A stretch of 14,310 nucleotides of DNA from VFZS01 sp964353255 (GCA_964353255.1 CAYGVJ010000132.1:1-14310); one strand, 5' to 3'; shown: positions 1-6,330, counted from the stretch's first letter. A program made the numbers and translations. Notes: generated by a model from the sequence alone, not told the origin.

Positions 1-63
1 AGAGTCCGCGCCACATCTTGTTCCTGAGCGCGGCTTATCTTAGCGCTTATGGGCCTCCTGGCC
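1..63. repeat. 63-bp direct repeat, copy 1
   Basis: The first 63 bases recur at 177-239 with one difference by eye (T at 56, C at 232), a 176-bp period. The copy ends inside a hairpin: TAGCGCTTATGGGCC (41-55) pairs perfectly with 60-74 around the loop TCCT. Copy 2 has only the left arm. The repeat may continue to the left of the window. No convincing gene lies here; the short open frames have no recognisable protein character. Confidence 0.85.
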
Positions 64-74
64 CATAAGCGCTA
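41..74. repeat. Perfect 15-bp-stem hairpin
   Basis: Arms 41-55 and 60-74 are perfectly complementary with a 4-nt loop (TCCT). There is no downstream T-tract and no gene visibly ends just before it, so a terminator call is not supported. It could be a palindromic extragenic repeat or one end of a small mobile repeat. Confidence 0.75.
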
Positions 75-122
75 ACTTAAGGGGAAAGCGCCTCCTTTTC
101 GTGGCGCAAGCACTCTTGCTTG

Positions 123-148
123 CCGCCTCGACAATCGTGTCGAGGCGG
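123..148. repeat. 11-bp-stem hairpin between the direct repeats
   Basis: CCGCCTCGACA (123-133) pairs perfectly with TGTCGAGGCGG (138-148) around ATCG. A smaller inverted repeat, GCAAGC at 106-111 and GCTTGC at 118-123, lies just before it. Together they make the spacer between the two 63-bp repeats strongly structured. Confidence 0.65.
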
Positions 149-176
149 GTTTCTGGAGTCTCGACGCGGCAGACTG

Positions 177-239
177 AGAGTCCGCGCCACATCTTGTTCC
201 TGAGCGCGGCTTATCTTAGCGCTTATGGGCCCCCTGGCC
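177..239. repeat. 63-bp direct repeat, copy 2
   Basis: Second copy of bases 1-63, one mismatch. After 239 the sequence diverges into a different GC-rich hairpin block (266-302), so the right arm of the copy-1 hairpin is missing here. Confidence 0.85.
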
Positions 240-265
240 TGCGAGCCGCCCCCCTGGTCGGCTCA

Positions 266-307
266 CGCCGGCCAGAGGGCCGGCGGCGGCTCGGGGAGCC
301 GCCCTAC
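266..307. repeat. Palindromic GC-rich extragenic repeat
   Basis: It contains two perfect hairpins: CGCCGGCC (266-273) with 278-285, and GCGGCTC (286-292) with GAGCCGC (296-302). The second hairpin and the following GCCCTAC-like bases recur near the right end of the window (14208-14230) with a one-base loop insertion, so it is a repeat family and not chance. Confidence 0.6.
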
Positions 308-369
308 ACGGGGCCGAGATGTGCGGTGGTGGGAAAACCAAGCGACATTGGGCTTCAAGCCTCTCCCCC

Positions 370-926
370 ATGGTTGAGAACGTCTTCGTGCTGGTGCCGG
401 CTTACAATGCCGGCGCTACCATCGAGAAAGTCTTCGCGCGGATTCCTCCCGCGGCGCAGCGGCGCATCCGGCGGTACGTCGCCGTCAACGACGGCTCGAC
501 CGACGACACCGCGGCGGCCCTGGACCGGCTCTGCAACGAGTTCCCCAACCTGGTGGTGCTGACGCACGAAGCCAACCGTGGCTACGGCGAGGCGGAGAAA
601 ACCCTGCTCCGCTACGCCCTCCGCGAAGGCGCCGAGGTCGGCATCCTGCTGCACGCCGACGGCCAGTACTCGCCGGAGAAGATCCCCGAACTGCTCGAAC
701 CGTTCGACGGCGACGCCGCCGACCTGGTGCAGGGCTCGCGCATGCTGGGCGGCGGCGCTTTGCGCGGCGGGATGCCGCTCTACAAGTTCGTGGCCAATAA
801 GGCGCTGACCGCTCTGGAGAACTGGGCCTTCGGCATGCATCTCGCCGAGTACCACAGCGGCTACATGCTGTACTCGCGGAAGGCGCTGGAAACGATTCCG
901 TTCGAGAAGCTCTCCGGCTCCGCTGT
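370..926 (+). pseudogene. Family 2 glycosyltransferase, 3'-truncated
   Basis: The N-terminal two thirds of a GT-A-fold glycosyltransferase of the polyprenyl-phosphate mannose/glucose synthase type (GT2). It shows the start motif VLVPAYNAG, the nucleotide-binding VNDGSTDDT, the metal/donor motif HADGQYSPEKIPELL, and the acceptor-region QGSRMLGGG. ATG at 370 fits the usual N-terminus (MVENVFVLVPAYN); an earlier in-frame ATG at 319 would add 17 residues unlike the family. Family-like sequence stops after FEKLSGS near 926. The remaining frame reads through the antisense of the next gene to 1002 and looks random. The missing part normally holds the rest of the catalytic domain and the amphipathic or membrane tail, so this copy is probably inactive. 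The cut is about 13 bp beyond the stop of the minus-strand gene at 939. Confidence 0.75.
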
Positions 927-938
927 AAGTTTGCCAGG

Positions 939-2342
939 TCAACACTCCCGCACTACCTGGAAGCCCATCAGCCGGCCCATCTGCTCGAGGGGCCGCACGT
1001 AGTCGCCGTAGAACACCACGCGGTGCAAGCCGCCGGTGTAGCCCTCCAGCATCTTGCGCGCGTCGGCCACCCGCGTGCGGAATTTGGTGCGGCAGCCGCG
1101 GTCGCTGTCCACATTGCCCAGCACCTCGCCTGTCGAGACCGCGAATTTCTGGGGGGTCACAAACTTGCCCACGGTCACCGTGCCCCGCGTCGGCGCCAGT
1201 ACCTGCAGCGAGACCCCTTTGTTGTCCTCCATGTGGGACCGGATGATGTAAGGCGAGGTCGGCCCGCCCAAACCTTGGAGGGCCGTGGCCGAGACGCAGT
1301 GCGCGTGAATGATCTCGTTGCGGCTGGTGTCGAAGCACGGGTCGGAGACGAAACCGGGCTTGCCGGAGAAAGAAGTCAGCAGCAACTGGGTCATGGTCGA
1401 GGGCAGATCGCCCTCGCAGACGCCGTAGAAGCCCGCATCGTTCAGCTTGGACCAGGCCACGCACGGGTAGGCCGGCAGCTCGCCGCGGCGGAACCCACCC
1501 AGGCAGTCGATGGTGATGGCGTTGGCGCGCTCCTCCTCCAGCAGGCGCACCATCGCCAGGTGGAACCGCAAGGCTTCGTTGATCTCCTTCCAGGAGGGCT
1601 CGATCACCCGCAAGGCGCCGCGCATGAACTCCTCGGCTGCTTTCTGCGCCTTAGCCGCATCCGCGGCGTCGTAAGCGGCTTTCAGGTCCTGGTAGCTCGG
1701 GAAGCTGATCGCGGTTCCGAACTGCTTCGTGAAACTCTCCGCCAACGCGCTCTTCTGCGCCCCGGGCGACACCACCAGCACTTTGCTCCTCCGCAGGTGG
1801 TGGATGGCGTAAAAGATGCGCAGGTAGGGATCCAGGTCGGCGAAGTCGCTGCTGACGATGAGGTCGGCCTTCTTGCCGCTCTGCGCCCAGCCGGTGACGT
1901 CCGCGTAGGACCAGCCGGAGTACGGGCGCGAAAACAGCAGCATGGGCTGCTGGATCTCGCGGAGGACGCGCAGCATGCCACTGGTGCCTGAAGTCAGGTC
2001 GATGATCAGCACCGCGTCCACGTCCGCCAGGCCCTTCACGCAGGCCTGGGCGTCCTCGGGTGTGCGCAGTATCTCACCGCCCGAAAAGCTGACCAGGCCC
2101 GGGTGCTTGCGCTCAAGCTCGGCGAGCCGGACCTCGATCTCGGCTTTCTCTTGCTGCACGTCGAGGGTAGGCTTTGGCCAGGTAATCAAGGCCGCGGCCA
2201 GGTAGACCTTCTTCACCATGGCCGGGGCCGCCCAGGGCATCTTCGGGGCATCTGCCTGCCCGGCCAGGGGCAAGGACAGGCCCAGGGCGCCCGTCGCCAG
2301 CCCGAATTCGCGGCGCGTTAGGAACGGCTTGTTGTTCGGCAT
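939..2342 (-). CDS. Tat-exported L-fucose/arabinose-isomerase-fold protein
   Basis: A 467-aa protein. It starts with a twin-arginine signal (LTRREFGLATGALGLSLPLAG, residues about 9-29), so it is predicted to be exported folded to the periplasm. The C-terminal half resembles the L-fucose isomerase-like superfamily: VCEGD (E310), SDPCFD (D334) and HAHC (H348). The 24-residue E-to-D spacing matches the Mn-binding Glu and Asp of E. coli FucI as I recall it, so a metal site is likely kept. Family members interconvert aldoses and ketoses, but the substrate cannot be read from sequence and export is unusual for them. ATG at 2342 is preferred; a GTG precedes it directly. No Shine-Dalgarno is visible. 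It lies 27 bp after the LamG-like gene on the same strand, probably in one unit. Confidence 0.75.
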   Translation of the reverse strand: MPNNKPFLTRREFGLATGALGLSLPLAGQADAPKMPWAAPAMVKKVYLAAALITWPKPTLDVQQEKAEIEVRLAELERKHPGLVSFSGGEILRTPEDAQACVKGLADVDAVLIIDLTSGTSGMLRVLREIQQPMLLFSRPYSGWSYADVTGWAQSGKKADLIVSSDFADLDPYLRIFYAIHHLRRSKVLVVSPGAQKSALAESFTKQFGTAISFPSYQDLKAAYDAADAAKAQKAAEEFMRGALRVIEPSWKEINEALRFHLAMVRLLEEERANAITIDCLGGFRRGELPAYPCVAWSKLNDAGFYGVCEGDLPSTMTQLLLTSFSGKPGFVSDPCFDTSRNEIIHAHCVSATALQGLGGPTSPYIIRSHMEDNKGVSLQVLAPTRGTVTVGKFVTPQKFAVSTGEVLGNVDSDRGCRTKFRTRVADARKMLEGYTGGLHRVVFYGDYVRPLEQMGRLMGFQVVREC

Positions 2343-2349
2343 CACCGCG

Positions 2350-2355
2350 ATTATA
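2350..2355 (-). promoter_or_regulatory. Possible -10 box for a leaderless transcript
   Basis: On the minus strand a perfect TATAAT ends 7 nt before the ATG at 2342, which itself has no Shine-Dalgarno sequence. A start site about 7 nt after the box would fall at the ATG, giving a leaderless mRNA. No -35 match is visible, so chance cannot be excluded. Confidence 0.35.
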
Positions 2356-2369
2356 CAGCGGTCACAGCC

Positions 2370-3005
2370 CTAGCGCGCTTCTTCGCCGGTGATCTTCACT
2401 CTCCGAAACTGGCCCAGGTCAAAGAAGCTGCCGATACCCACCTTGCCGGCGCCCAGCGTGGTGTCCACGGCCTGCATGGAGCGCGAGGTGGCGCCGTTGA
2501 CGAACACCTCGACTTTGCCTGTGCGGCCGTCGTAGACCAGCCGCACACGGTGCCAGTCTTCGCTCGTGAGCGTGGCGGGGCCTTCCAGGCTGCTGATGCG
2601 CACACGGTCGCCGCCGTAGACGTGGAAGATGCCGTTGTGGTTCGCCTCTTGCTTGCCGGAATCCACCGACAGATGGGCGTAGTTGAAGTGGTCCGCGTCC
2701 CGCCAGGCGTAGACGATGATCAGGGAGGTGCGCCGGTTGCGCGCGGCGAGCGGTTCCTTCTTCACCTCCGCCTCGACAGTCACGCGGAAGTAGTCGGGCG
2801 TCTCGGCCAGGGCGAACTGGGTCGGTCTGCGAGGCTGCGTGGAGGGCCTGGGCACCAGCAGATTGAGCGTGGGCACACCGTCCTCCTGGGTCACCTTCCA
2901 GTCCGCCGCGATCGGGACCTTCCAGCGCAGCCCAAAGATCTCGATAGTGTCGGCGGCCCAGGCGCCGAGAGTGGTTGCCAGGATCCAGCAGATGGGGAGT
3001 CTCAT
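2370..3005 (-). CDS. Secreted LamG/DUF1080-like (concanavalin-fold) protein
   Basis: A 211-aa protein with a Sec signal peptide (MRLPICWILATTLGAWA, cleavage before ADTIEIF). The rest has the alternating beta-strand pattern of a jelly-roll domain of the LamG/DUF1080 (3-keto-disaccharide hydrolase) kind: YFRVTVEAEVK, SLIIVYAWRDADHFNYAHLS, WHRVRLVYDGRTGKVEVFVNG, GKVGIGSFFDLGQFRRVKI. Such domains bind or process carbohydrate. I see no catalytic residue I can name, so a binding or structural role is possible. The ATG at 3005 lies 2 nt after the stop of the LarA-like remnant (TAGGGATG on the minus strand), which suggests it was once translationally coupled to a full-length LarA-like gene. The isomerase-fold gene follows 27 bp downstream. 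Confidence 0.65.
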   Translation of the reverse strand: MRLPICWILATTLGAWAADTIEIFGLRWKVPIAADWKVTQEDGVPTLNLLVPRPSTQPRRPTQFALAETPDYFRVTVEAEVKKEPLAARNRRTSLIIVYAWRDADHFNYAHLSVDSGKQEANHNGIFHVYGGDRVRISSLEGPATLTSEDWHRVRLVYDGRTGKVEVFVNGATSRSMQAVDTTLGAGKVGIGSFFDLGQFRRVKITGEEAR

Positions 3006-3007
3006 CC

Positions 3008-3122
3008 CTACACATTATCCGGCAAATCCAGCACCGCGGGGCCGTGCTGGAGGCCGGCGTAGGAGGGGTAAACGGACACGTGCAGGTCGCCGAGGTGTGC
3101 GCGCACGCGCCTGGGGGAAGCG
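3008..3122 (-). pseudogene. 3'-end remnant of a LarA-like gene (copy R1)
   Basis: Read on the minus strand this stretch encodes about 34 residues ending ...GDLHVSVYPSYAGLQHGPAVLDLPDNV and a TAG stop. It matches the last residues of the intact LarA-like protein at 4769-6115 (GDVHVAVYPYAGMQHGPAVLDLPDNV) with one inserted codon. At DNA level the last 38 bases before the stop differ at one position. There is no start codon or upstream domain: homology ends near 3105-3122, where the stop codon of the PEP-CTERM gene begins. I read it as the displaced end of a former LarA-like gene. Confidence 0.75.
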
Positions 3123-3839
3123 CTAGTTGCTACGCAGCCGCCGGCGAAGAAGCCCCACGGCCAGAGCGACTAGTGCCGCACCCAACAGAGCAGCCGTGCC
3201 CGGCTCAGGGATCACCTGCTCGCCCGGGATCGAGAAGTTGTCCATGGTGGCAGACCCATAGCCGCCGAGGCCGATTCCCGAACCCAGAAGCCCGAGCGGA
3301 ACACTGCCCCGAGAGTAGGTCTGTTCAGGCGTGCCATCGAAATTCGTATCGAAGTCCACGGTTACAGCATCGCCACTCAGCGTGGCCGTCATGCGAGCCG
3401 AGGCGAACGAACTCGAGAGGGCGCCGAAATAGTACTGGCTCCACGATGCGTTGTTGTTGCCGTTATTGCCGAAGTAGAACGCCAGGAAGCCGAAATCTGT
3501 GCTGGATTGGTTCTGCACCTTGAGAAACAGGTTGTTGTTCAGATCGGCATAGCCGAGCACGATCGCCACGTAGCTAAGCGTGCCTGTCGGGAAGGCGTCC
3601 ACGGTCACGCTGTTCGAAGTCGCGCCAATGAAGGTCATCAGGGAATAATCAGTCCCGGTGGCCCGGGTCGACGATATCGAGAAGTCGCCAGTCCTCTCCG
3701 TCCAGTTCGGTCCCATGTCGGTGCTGTTCGAACGGTTGAAATTGTCCAGGATGATTCCGCTGACGGCGGGGCTGGTCAAGCAAAGCCAAGCCGCCACCAG
3801 GCCAATCGCCAATCTCCGCAGCGGTTTCCGCTGTGCCAT
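3123..3839 (-). CDS. PEP-CTERM sorting-domain protein
   Basis: A 238-aa exported protein. It has an N-terminal Sec signal (KPLRRLAIGLVAAWLCLTSPAVSG) and a beta-rich, Asn/Ser/Gly-rich middle that resembles the LamG-like part of many PEP-CTERM proteins (ILDNFNRSNSTDMGPNWTERTGDFSI). Its C-terminus is a textbook PEP-CTERM tripartite signal: IPEPG (about 210-214), a hydrophobic helix, then RRRLRSN. Such proteins are processed by exosortase (EpsH-type) and delivered to the surface or exopolysaccharide matrix. No exosortase gene is in this window. A strong Shine-Dalgarno (GAGGAGG) precedes the ATG by about 9 nt. The gene sits between two LarA-like 3'-end remnants, so it looks like an inserted module. 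Confidence 0.85.
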   Translation of the reverse strand: MAQRKPLRRLAIGLVAAWLCLTSPAVSGIILDNFNRSNSTDMGPNWTERTGDFSISSTRATGTDYSLMTFIGATSNSVTVDAFPTGTLSYVAIVLGYADLNNNLFLKVQNQSSTDFGFLAFYFGNNGNNNASWSQYYFGALSSSFASARMTATLSGDAVTVDFDTNFDGTPEQTYSRGSVPLGLLGSGIGLGGYGSATMDNFSIPGEQVIPEPGTAALLGAALVALAVGLLRRRLRSN

Positions 3840-3868
3840 GATCGAGCCCTCCTCAGGCCTAACGAAGG

Positions 3869-3877
3869 ATCATACCA
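3869..3877 (-). promoter_or_regulatory. Extended -10 promoter for the PEP-CTERM gene
   Basis: On the minus strand TGGTATGAT (an extended -10 with 5/6 match to TATAAT) lies about 30 bp before the ATG at 3839, with a strong Shine-Dalgarno between. No clear -35 is present, as is usual for extended -10 promoters. A 10-bp palindrome, GTACTAGTAC, lies further upstream near 3900. The rest of 3878-3957 shows nothing recognisable. Confidence 0.45.
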
Positions 3878-3957
3878 TAGTTTCGGGGTCTGGAGTCCGG
3901 TACTAGTACTCACATTCTGACGGCCCTTGTTCTGCGCCCTCGAGACCCCCCGGCCGG

Positions 3958-4009
3958 TCAGACATTGTCAGGAAGATCCAGCACGGCGGGGCCGTGCTGC
4001 ATGCGGGCG
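3958..4009 (-). pseudogene. 3'-end remnant of a LarA-like gene (copy R2)
   Basis: It encodes RMQHGPAVLDLPDNV plus a TGA stop on the minus strand, matching the end of the intact LarA-like protein. Over 52 bp it differs from 4769-4820 at six positions. Five of these fall in the last codons and are all synonymous (TTG/CTT, CCG/CCT, GAT/GAC, GTG/GTC). That points to a piece of a once-functional coding sequence and not a non-coding repeat. The match begins 12 bp after the vapC stop at 4022. Confidence 0.7.
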
Positions 4010-4021
4010 CACTTGCGGGAG

Positions 4022-4459
4022 TCAGCCGGGATAGTCGGGCAAGTACCTGACGAACGCCAATCGGGACTTGACGGTCTCAAAGAAGGCCCTGTCTGCGGTC
4101 CAGAACTCGCAGCCGCGCAGTTCGGCCAAGGCGGCGTAGGTGGCGTCGTAGACCGTGTGTTGTTTGAACTCGCGCGCCAGCTCCCGGGCCCGCTGCCGCA
4201 GACGAGGATGCCCAGCAATGCCGACCGGGGCCCGGTCCAGGATCCCGAAGGCGAGTTCCTCGTCGCCAGGGGCCAGTCTCCCGGTGCTCGCGCACCTGCG
4301 GATCACACTATCCACTTCGGAAAGGAAGATTGCGGGCGCGATCAGCCTCAGGCCCGCCGCGACCGACTCCCGCACCAGACGACGCGCTGTGGAGCTGTGC
4401 GTTTCGGTCTCCAGCGCCAGCTTCACGACGAGGCTGGCGTCCACGCACCGCTCGGTCAT
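4022..4459 (-). CDS. vapC: VapC-type PIN-domain toxin (ribonuclease)
   Basis: A 145-aa PIN-domain protein. The expected acidic residues are present: D7 (CVDASLVVKL), E48 (FLSEVDSVIR), D105 (VYDATYAALAE) and D123 (FWTADRAFFE). Together they would bind Mg/Mn and cut RNA. VapC toxins typically cleave tRNA or rRNA and are held inactive by VapB. The order is antitoxin then toxin, with a 4-nt ATGA overlap with the upstream gene, which is the usual translational coupling. Its stop is 12 bp from the LarA-like remnant R2, so the pair occupies a slot between two LarA-like 3' ends. Confidence 0.85.
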   Translation of the reverse strand: MTERCVDASLVVKLALETETHSSTARRLVRESVAAGLRLIAPAIFLSEVDSVIRRCASTGRLAPGDEELAFGILDRAPVGIAGHPRLRQRARELAREFKQHTVYDATYAALAELRGCEFWTADRAFFETVKSRLAFVRYLPDYPG

Positions 4460-4719
4460 CGCTCGCCAGCCCGTTCCTGGCGGATGCGCCGGATCTCCTC
4501 GGCGGCGTCAACGGTGCCCCTAACCCGTGTCCGGAGAGCTTCGCATTCGGCCAGCCAGGCATCCACCTGAGCCAGCCCCGGCTGCTCGGCTGCGCCACCA
4601 TCGCCCGCGGCTGCCAACTGCTCGCAAACGTGCGCCACGAGTTTCAGCCTCTCGGCAGGAGGAAGCTGCGACACAACGCGCTCGACTTCTTCCAGGCTTG
4701 CCCGATCAGGCATGTTCAC
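4456..4719 (-). CDS. Antitoxin partner of VapC
   Basis: An 87-aa, charged, helix-rich protein (EEVERVVSQLPPAERLKLVAHVCEQLAA, then a C-terminal RRIRQERAGER). It overlaps vapC by 4 nt. Position, size and overlap identify it as the antitoxin. I see no clear AbrB or ribbon-helix-helix DNA-binding motif, so the antitoxin family is not certain and no gene symbol is given. The ATG at 4719 is preceded by AGGGGGTG at a normal distance. Confidence 0.7.
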   Translation of the reverse strand: MNMPDRASLEEVERVVSQLPPAERLKLVAHVCEQLAAAGDGGAAEQPGLAQVDAWLAECEALRTRVRGTVDAAEEIRRIRQERAGER

Positions 4720-4768
4720 CCCCTGCGGTCCGGGTTCAGTTCACATTATTGCAGGAAGCGGCGCCTGC
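4720..4768 (-). promoter_or_regulatory. Short spacer with hairpin before the antitoxin gene
   Basis: This 49-bp gap separates the LarA-like stop from the antitoxin start. On the minus strand it holds the inverted repeat GCAGG-N8-CCTGC followed at once by AATAAT (5/6 to a -10 box). ATAATGTG-like bases also repeat the end of the LarA-like gene. The overlap of a symmetrical site and a -10-like box would suit autoregulation by the antitoxin, but this is speculative. Confidence 0.3.
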
Positions 4769-6115
4769 TCACACATTATCCGGCAAATCCAGCACGGCGG
4801 GGCCGTGCTGCATGCCGGCGTAGGGGTAGACGGCCACGTGCACATCACCCTTGTGCTCGCGCCTCAGCCGCTCGATGACCTCGCTCCAGGAGCCCAGCCC
4901 GATGGTCTCCGGCGGAAAGTAAGGACTATCCAGCTCCCGCCTCTGGAGGTACTGGGAATACAGCAGCACCTGGCGGGCCTGCGCGAAGCGCCGCTTCCGC
5001 GCGTCGCGCTGAGCGAAGTAGGAACCGCCCCGGTTGAACCCGGCCTCGTCCAGGTAGTGCCAGACAAACTCGCCCATCGGGTTCTGGTTGATCAGCACGA
5101 TGCTGCCGCCGGCCTTCAGCCCCCGCGTCCCCCACCCGAAGTGCTCATGCAACTGCGAACCTTTCGGATAGGCGTTGACCACCACGACGTCGGCATCGCG
5201 CGCGTAGTCCGTCCAGAGATGGTTCACCGCATAGCGCGCCGCCTGGTGATGGGCGGTCACGATGTCACCGGCTACCACGTGAACCGGCCGGCGGTCCTGG
5301 TTGTAGACGGTCTGCACGCTGAAATCCACCCCCACCTTGCGCGCCGCCTCGATCATGTCCTGCCGCTGCTCGTTCTCCCACATCCGGAAAATCGGCACGC
5401 CATCCTTCATCGTCGGGCGCTGCGCCCGCTTGATCTCCTCGTGCATGTAGCGGATGGTCTTCATGCCGCAGATGCCCGGCAGGATCAGCTTGGGGCCACC
5501 CCCGTAGCCCGGCGTGCCGTGGGCCTTCAGGCCGCTGAGCGTGATCCTGACGTCGGCCTTCGCGAAGTAGGTGTTGACCAGGATCTGATTGCCGGCCTTG
5601 GTGATGCCCAGGTCCACCAGGTTCTCCCAGATGTTGTGGTTGATCCAGGGGTGGCGCTGGACGGTCTCCTCGCCCAGCTTCTTGGCCGCTTCCAGCCCGT
5701 TCATCTGGTAATGGCAGCCGTGAGCGACGACAAAGAGGATGTTCTCATCGCGAATGCCGGCCGCGCGCAGCTCCGCAATCACGTGCGGCACGATCTCATA
5801 GGTCGGCGTGGGCCGGGTCAGGTCGTCGAAAGCGATGGTGACGGTTTTCTTCCCCGCGGCGATCTCCCGCAGCGGCCGGGTCCCAACTGGATTCTGCACC
5901 GCCTGTCTGATCTCGGCCGCCGTCAGCGGTCGGGCCAGATGGCCCTTCATGTGTTGCACCGAGACGCGCCAGCCTTGGGGGAACTCGAAGCGCTCCAGCT
6001 TGTCACCAAACCACTCGTGCGTCCGTAGCTCGATGGCATTGGCGCCGCGCCGGCGAGGCTGCGCGGCCCCGGCGCCGGTTACGGCGCCGACTAGAAAACC
6101 ACGGCGTGTCGGCAT
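4769..6115 (-). CDS. LarA-like (DUF2088, lactate-racemase family) protein with Tat signal
   Basis: A 448-aa protein. The N-terminal MPTRRGFLVGAVTGAGAA is a short twin-arginine-like signal. The LarA N-terminal motif DDLTRPTP is at about 97-104. H135 (GCHYQ), H199, K209 and H225 fall around GYGGGPKLILPGICG. The H199-K209-H225 spacing (10 and 16) equals that of H174, K184 and H200 of Lactobacillus plantarum LarA as I recall it. In that enzyme the Lys carries and His helps bind the nickel-pincer cofactor, and His residues act as acid/base catalysts. It may therefore be a nickel-pincer racemase or epimerase of a 2-hydroxy acid; the substrate is unknown and lactate is not implied. No larB/C/E cofactor genes are in the window. 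The C-terminal QHGPAVLDLPDNV is repeated in two remnants downstream. An inverted repeat lies 3 bp upstream of the ATG. Confidence 0.85.
   Translation of the reverse strand: MPTRRGFLVGAVTGAGAAQPRRRGANAIELRTHEWFGDKLERFEFPQGWRVSVQHMKGHLARPLTAAEIRQAVQNPVGTRPLREIAAGKKTVTIAFDDLTRPTPTYEIVPHVIAELRAAGIRDENILFVVAHGCHYQMNGLEAAKKLGEETVQRHPWINHNIWENLVDLGITKAGNQILVNTYFAKADVRITLSGLKAHGTPGYGGGPKLILPGICGMKTIRYMHEEIKRAQRPTMKDGVPIFRMWENEQRQDMIEAARKVGVDFSVQTVYNQDRRPVHVVAGDIVTAHHQAARYAVNHLWTDYARDADVVVVNAYPKGSQLHEHFGWGTRGLKAGGSIVLINQNPMGEFVWHYLDEAGFNRGGSYFAQRDARKRRFAQARQVLLYSQYLQRRELDSPYFPPETIGLGSWSEVIERLRREHKGDVHVAVYPYAGMQHGPAVLDLPDNV
4790..4810. repeat. 9-bp hairpin inside the LarA-like 3' end (also in R1 and R2)
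   Basis: CAGCACGGC (4790-4798) pairs perfectly with GCCGTGCTG (4802-4810) around GGG. The same hairpin is perfect in R2 (3979-3999) and has one mispair in R1 (3029-3049). It lies within the codons for QHGPAVL. A palindrome at the shared breakpoint region could be a recombination or integration site, or only a consequence of GC-rich codon use. Confidence 0.55.
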
Positions 6116-6117
6116 AT

Positions 6118-6139
6118 GGCAACTACTCTACCAGTTGCC
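6118..6139. promoter_or_regulatory. Operator-like inverted repeat before the LarA-like gene
   Basis: GGCAACT (6118-6124) and AGTTGCC (6133-6139) form a perfect 7-bp inverted repeat with an 8-bp spacer, 3 bp upstream of the LarA-like ATG (6113-6115). No Shine-Dalgarno is visible there. Similar half-sites occur before the enolase-superfamily gene (12912-12922). It is a candidate repressor site or 5' mRNA hairpin. Confidence 0.45.
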
Positions 6140-6156
6140 GCCCAATCAGGCGCGCT

Positions 6157-6213
6157 GGAGGCTGGACGGGCCCGTCCGGCCTCCCTCCCCCACGGCCTGA
6201 ATCGCCGATTCAG
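6157..6213. repeat. Two GC-rich intergenic hairpins
   Basis: The first has arms 6157-6170 and 6171-6184 (core GGACGGGCCCGTCC, single bulges at 6163 and 6178). The second has CTGAATC (6197-6203) and GATTCAG (6207-6213) around GCC. They lie between two divergent genes, so they are not terminators for either. They resemble the hairpin repeats at the two window ends in composition. Confidence 0.5.
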
Positions 6214-6225
6214 CCTCCATCGTCC

Positions 6226-6254
6226 TTGACAGGTGTGTAGGAGTGTGGTAAAAA
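6226..6254 (+). promoter_or_regulatory. Sigma-70-like promoter for the TonB-dependent receptor
   Basis: A perfect -35 TTGACA (6226-6231), a 17-bp spacer, and TAAAAA (6249-6254, 4/6 match) at the -10 position. The predicted 5' UTR is about 70 nt. A strong Shine-Dalgarno AAGGAG (6320-6325) sits 5 nt before the ATG. Confidence 0.6.
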
Positions 6255-6330
6255 CAATCGACGCTCGGGCGTAAGCCCTGTGAGCTTCACGGGTTAGAGC
6301 CGTTACTTCCATGTTGCGTAAGGAGATTCT

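Noticed and set aside
355..1464. A 369-residue minus-strand open frame across the glycosyltransferase junction
   Set aside because: It is antisense to the glycosyltransferase and out of frame with the isomerase-fold gene; both real frames show clear family motifs.
3008..4820. Integron-type gene cassettes with attC sites (gene plus palindrome, same orientation)
   Set aside because: The layout is suggestive, but the repeats lack the 7-bp core sites of attC, no integrase is seen, and the synonymous-only differences show the repeats are coding remnants.
4712..6028. A 438-residue plus-strand open frame
   Set aside because: It is the antisense shadow of the LarA-like gene, rich in His, Val and Arg without recognisable motifs.
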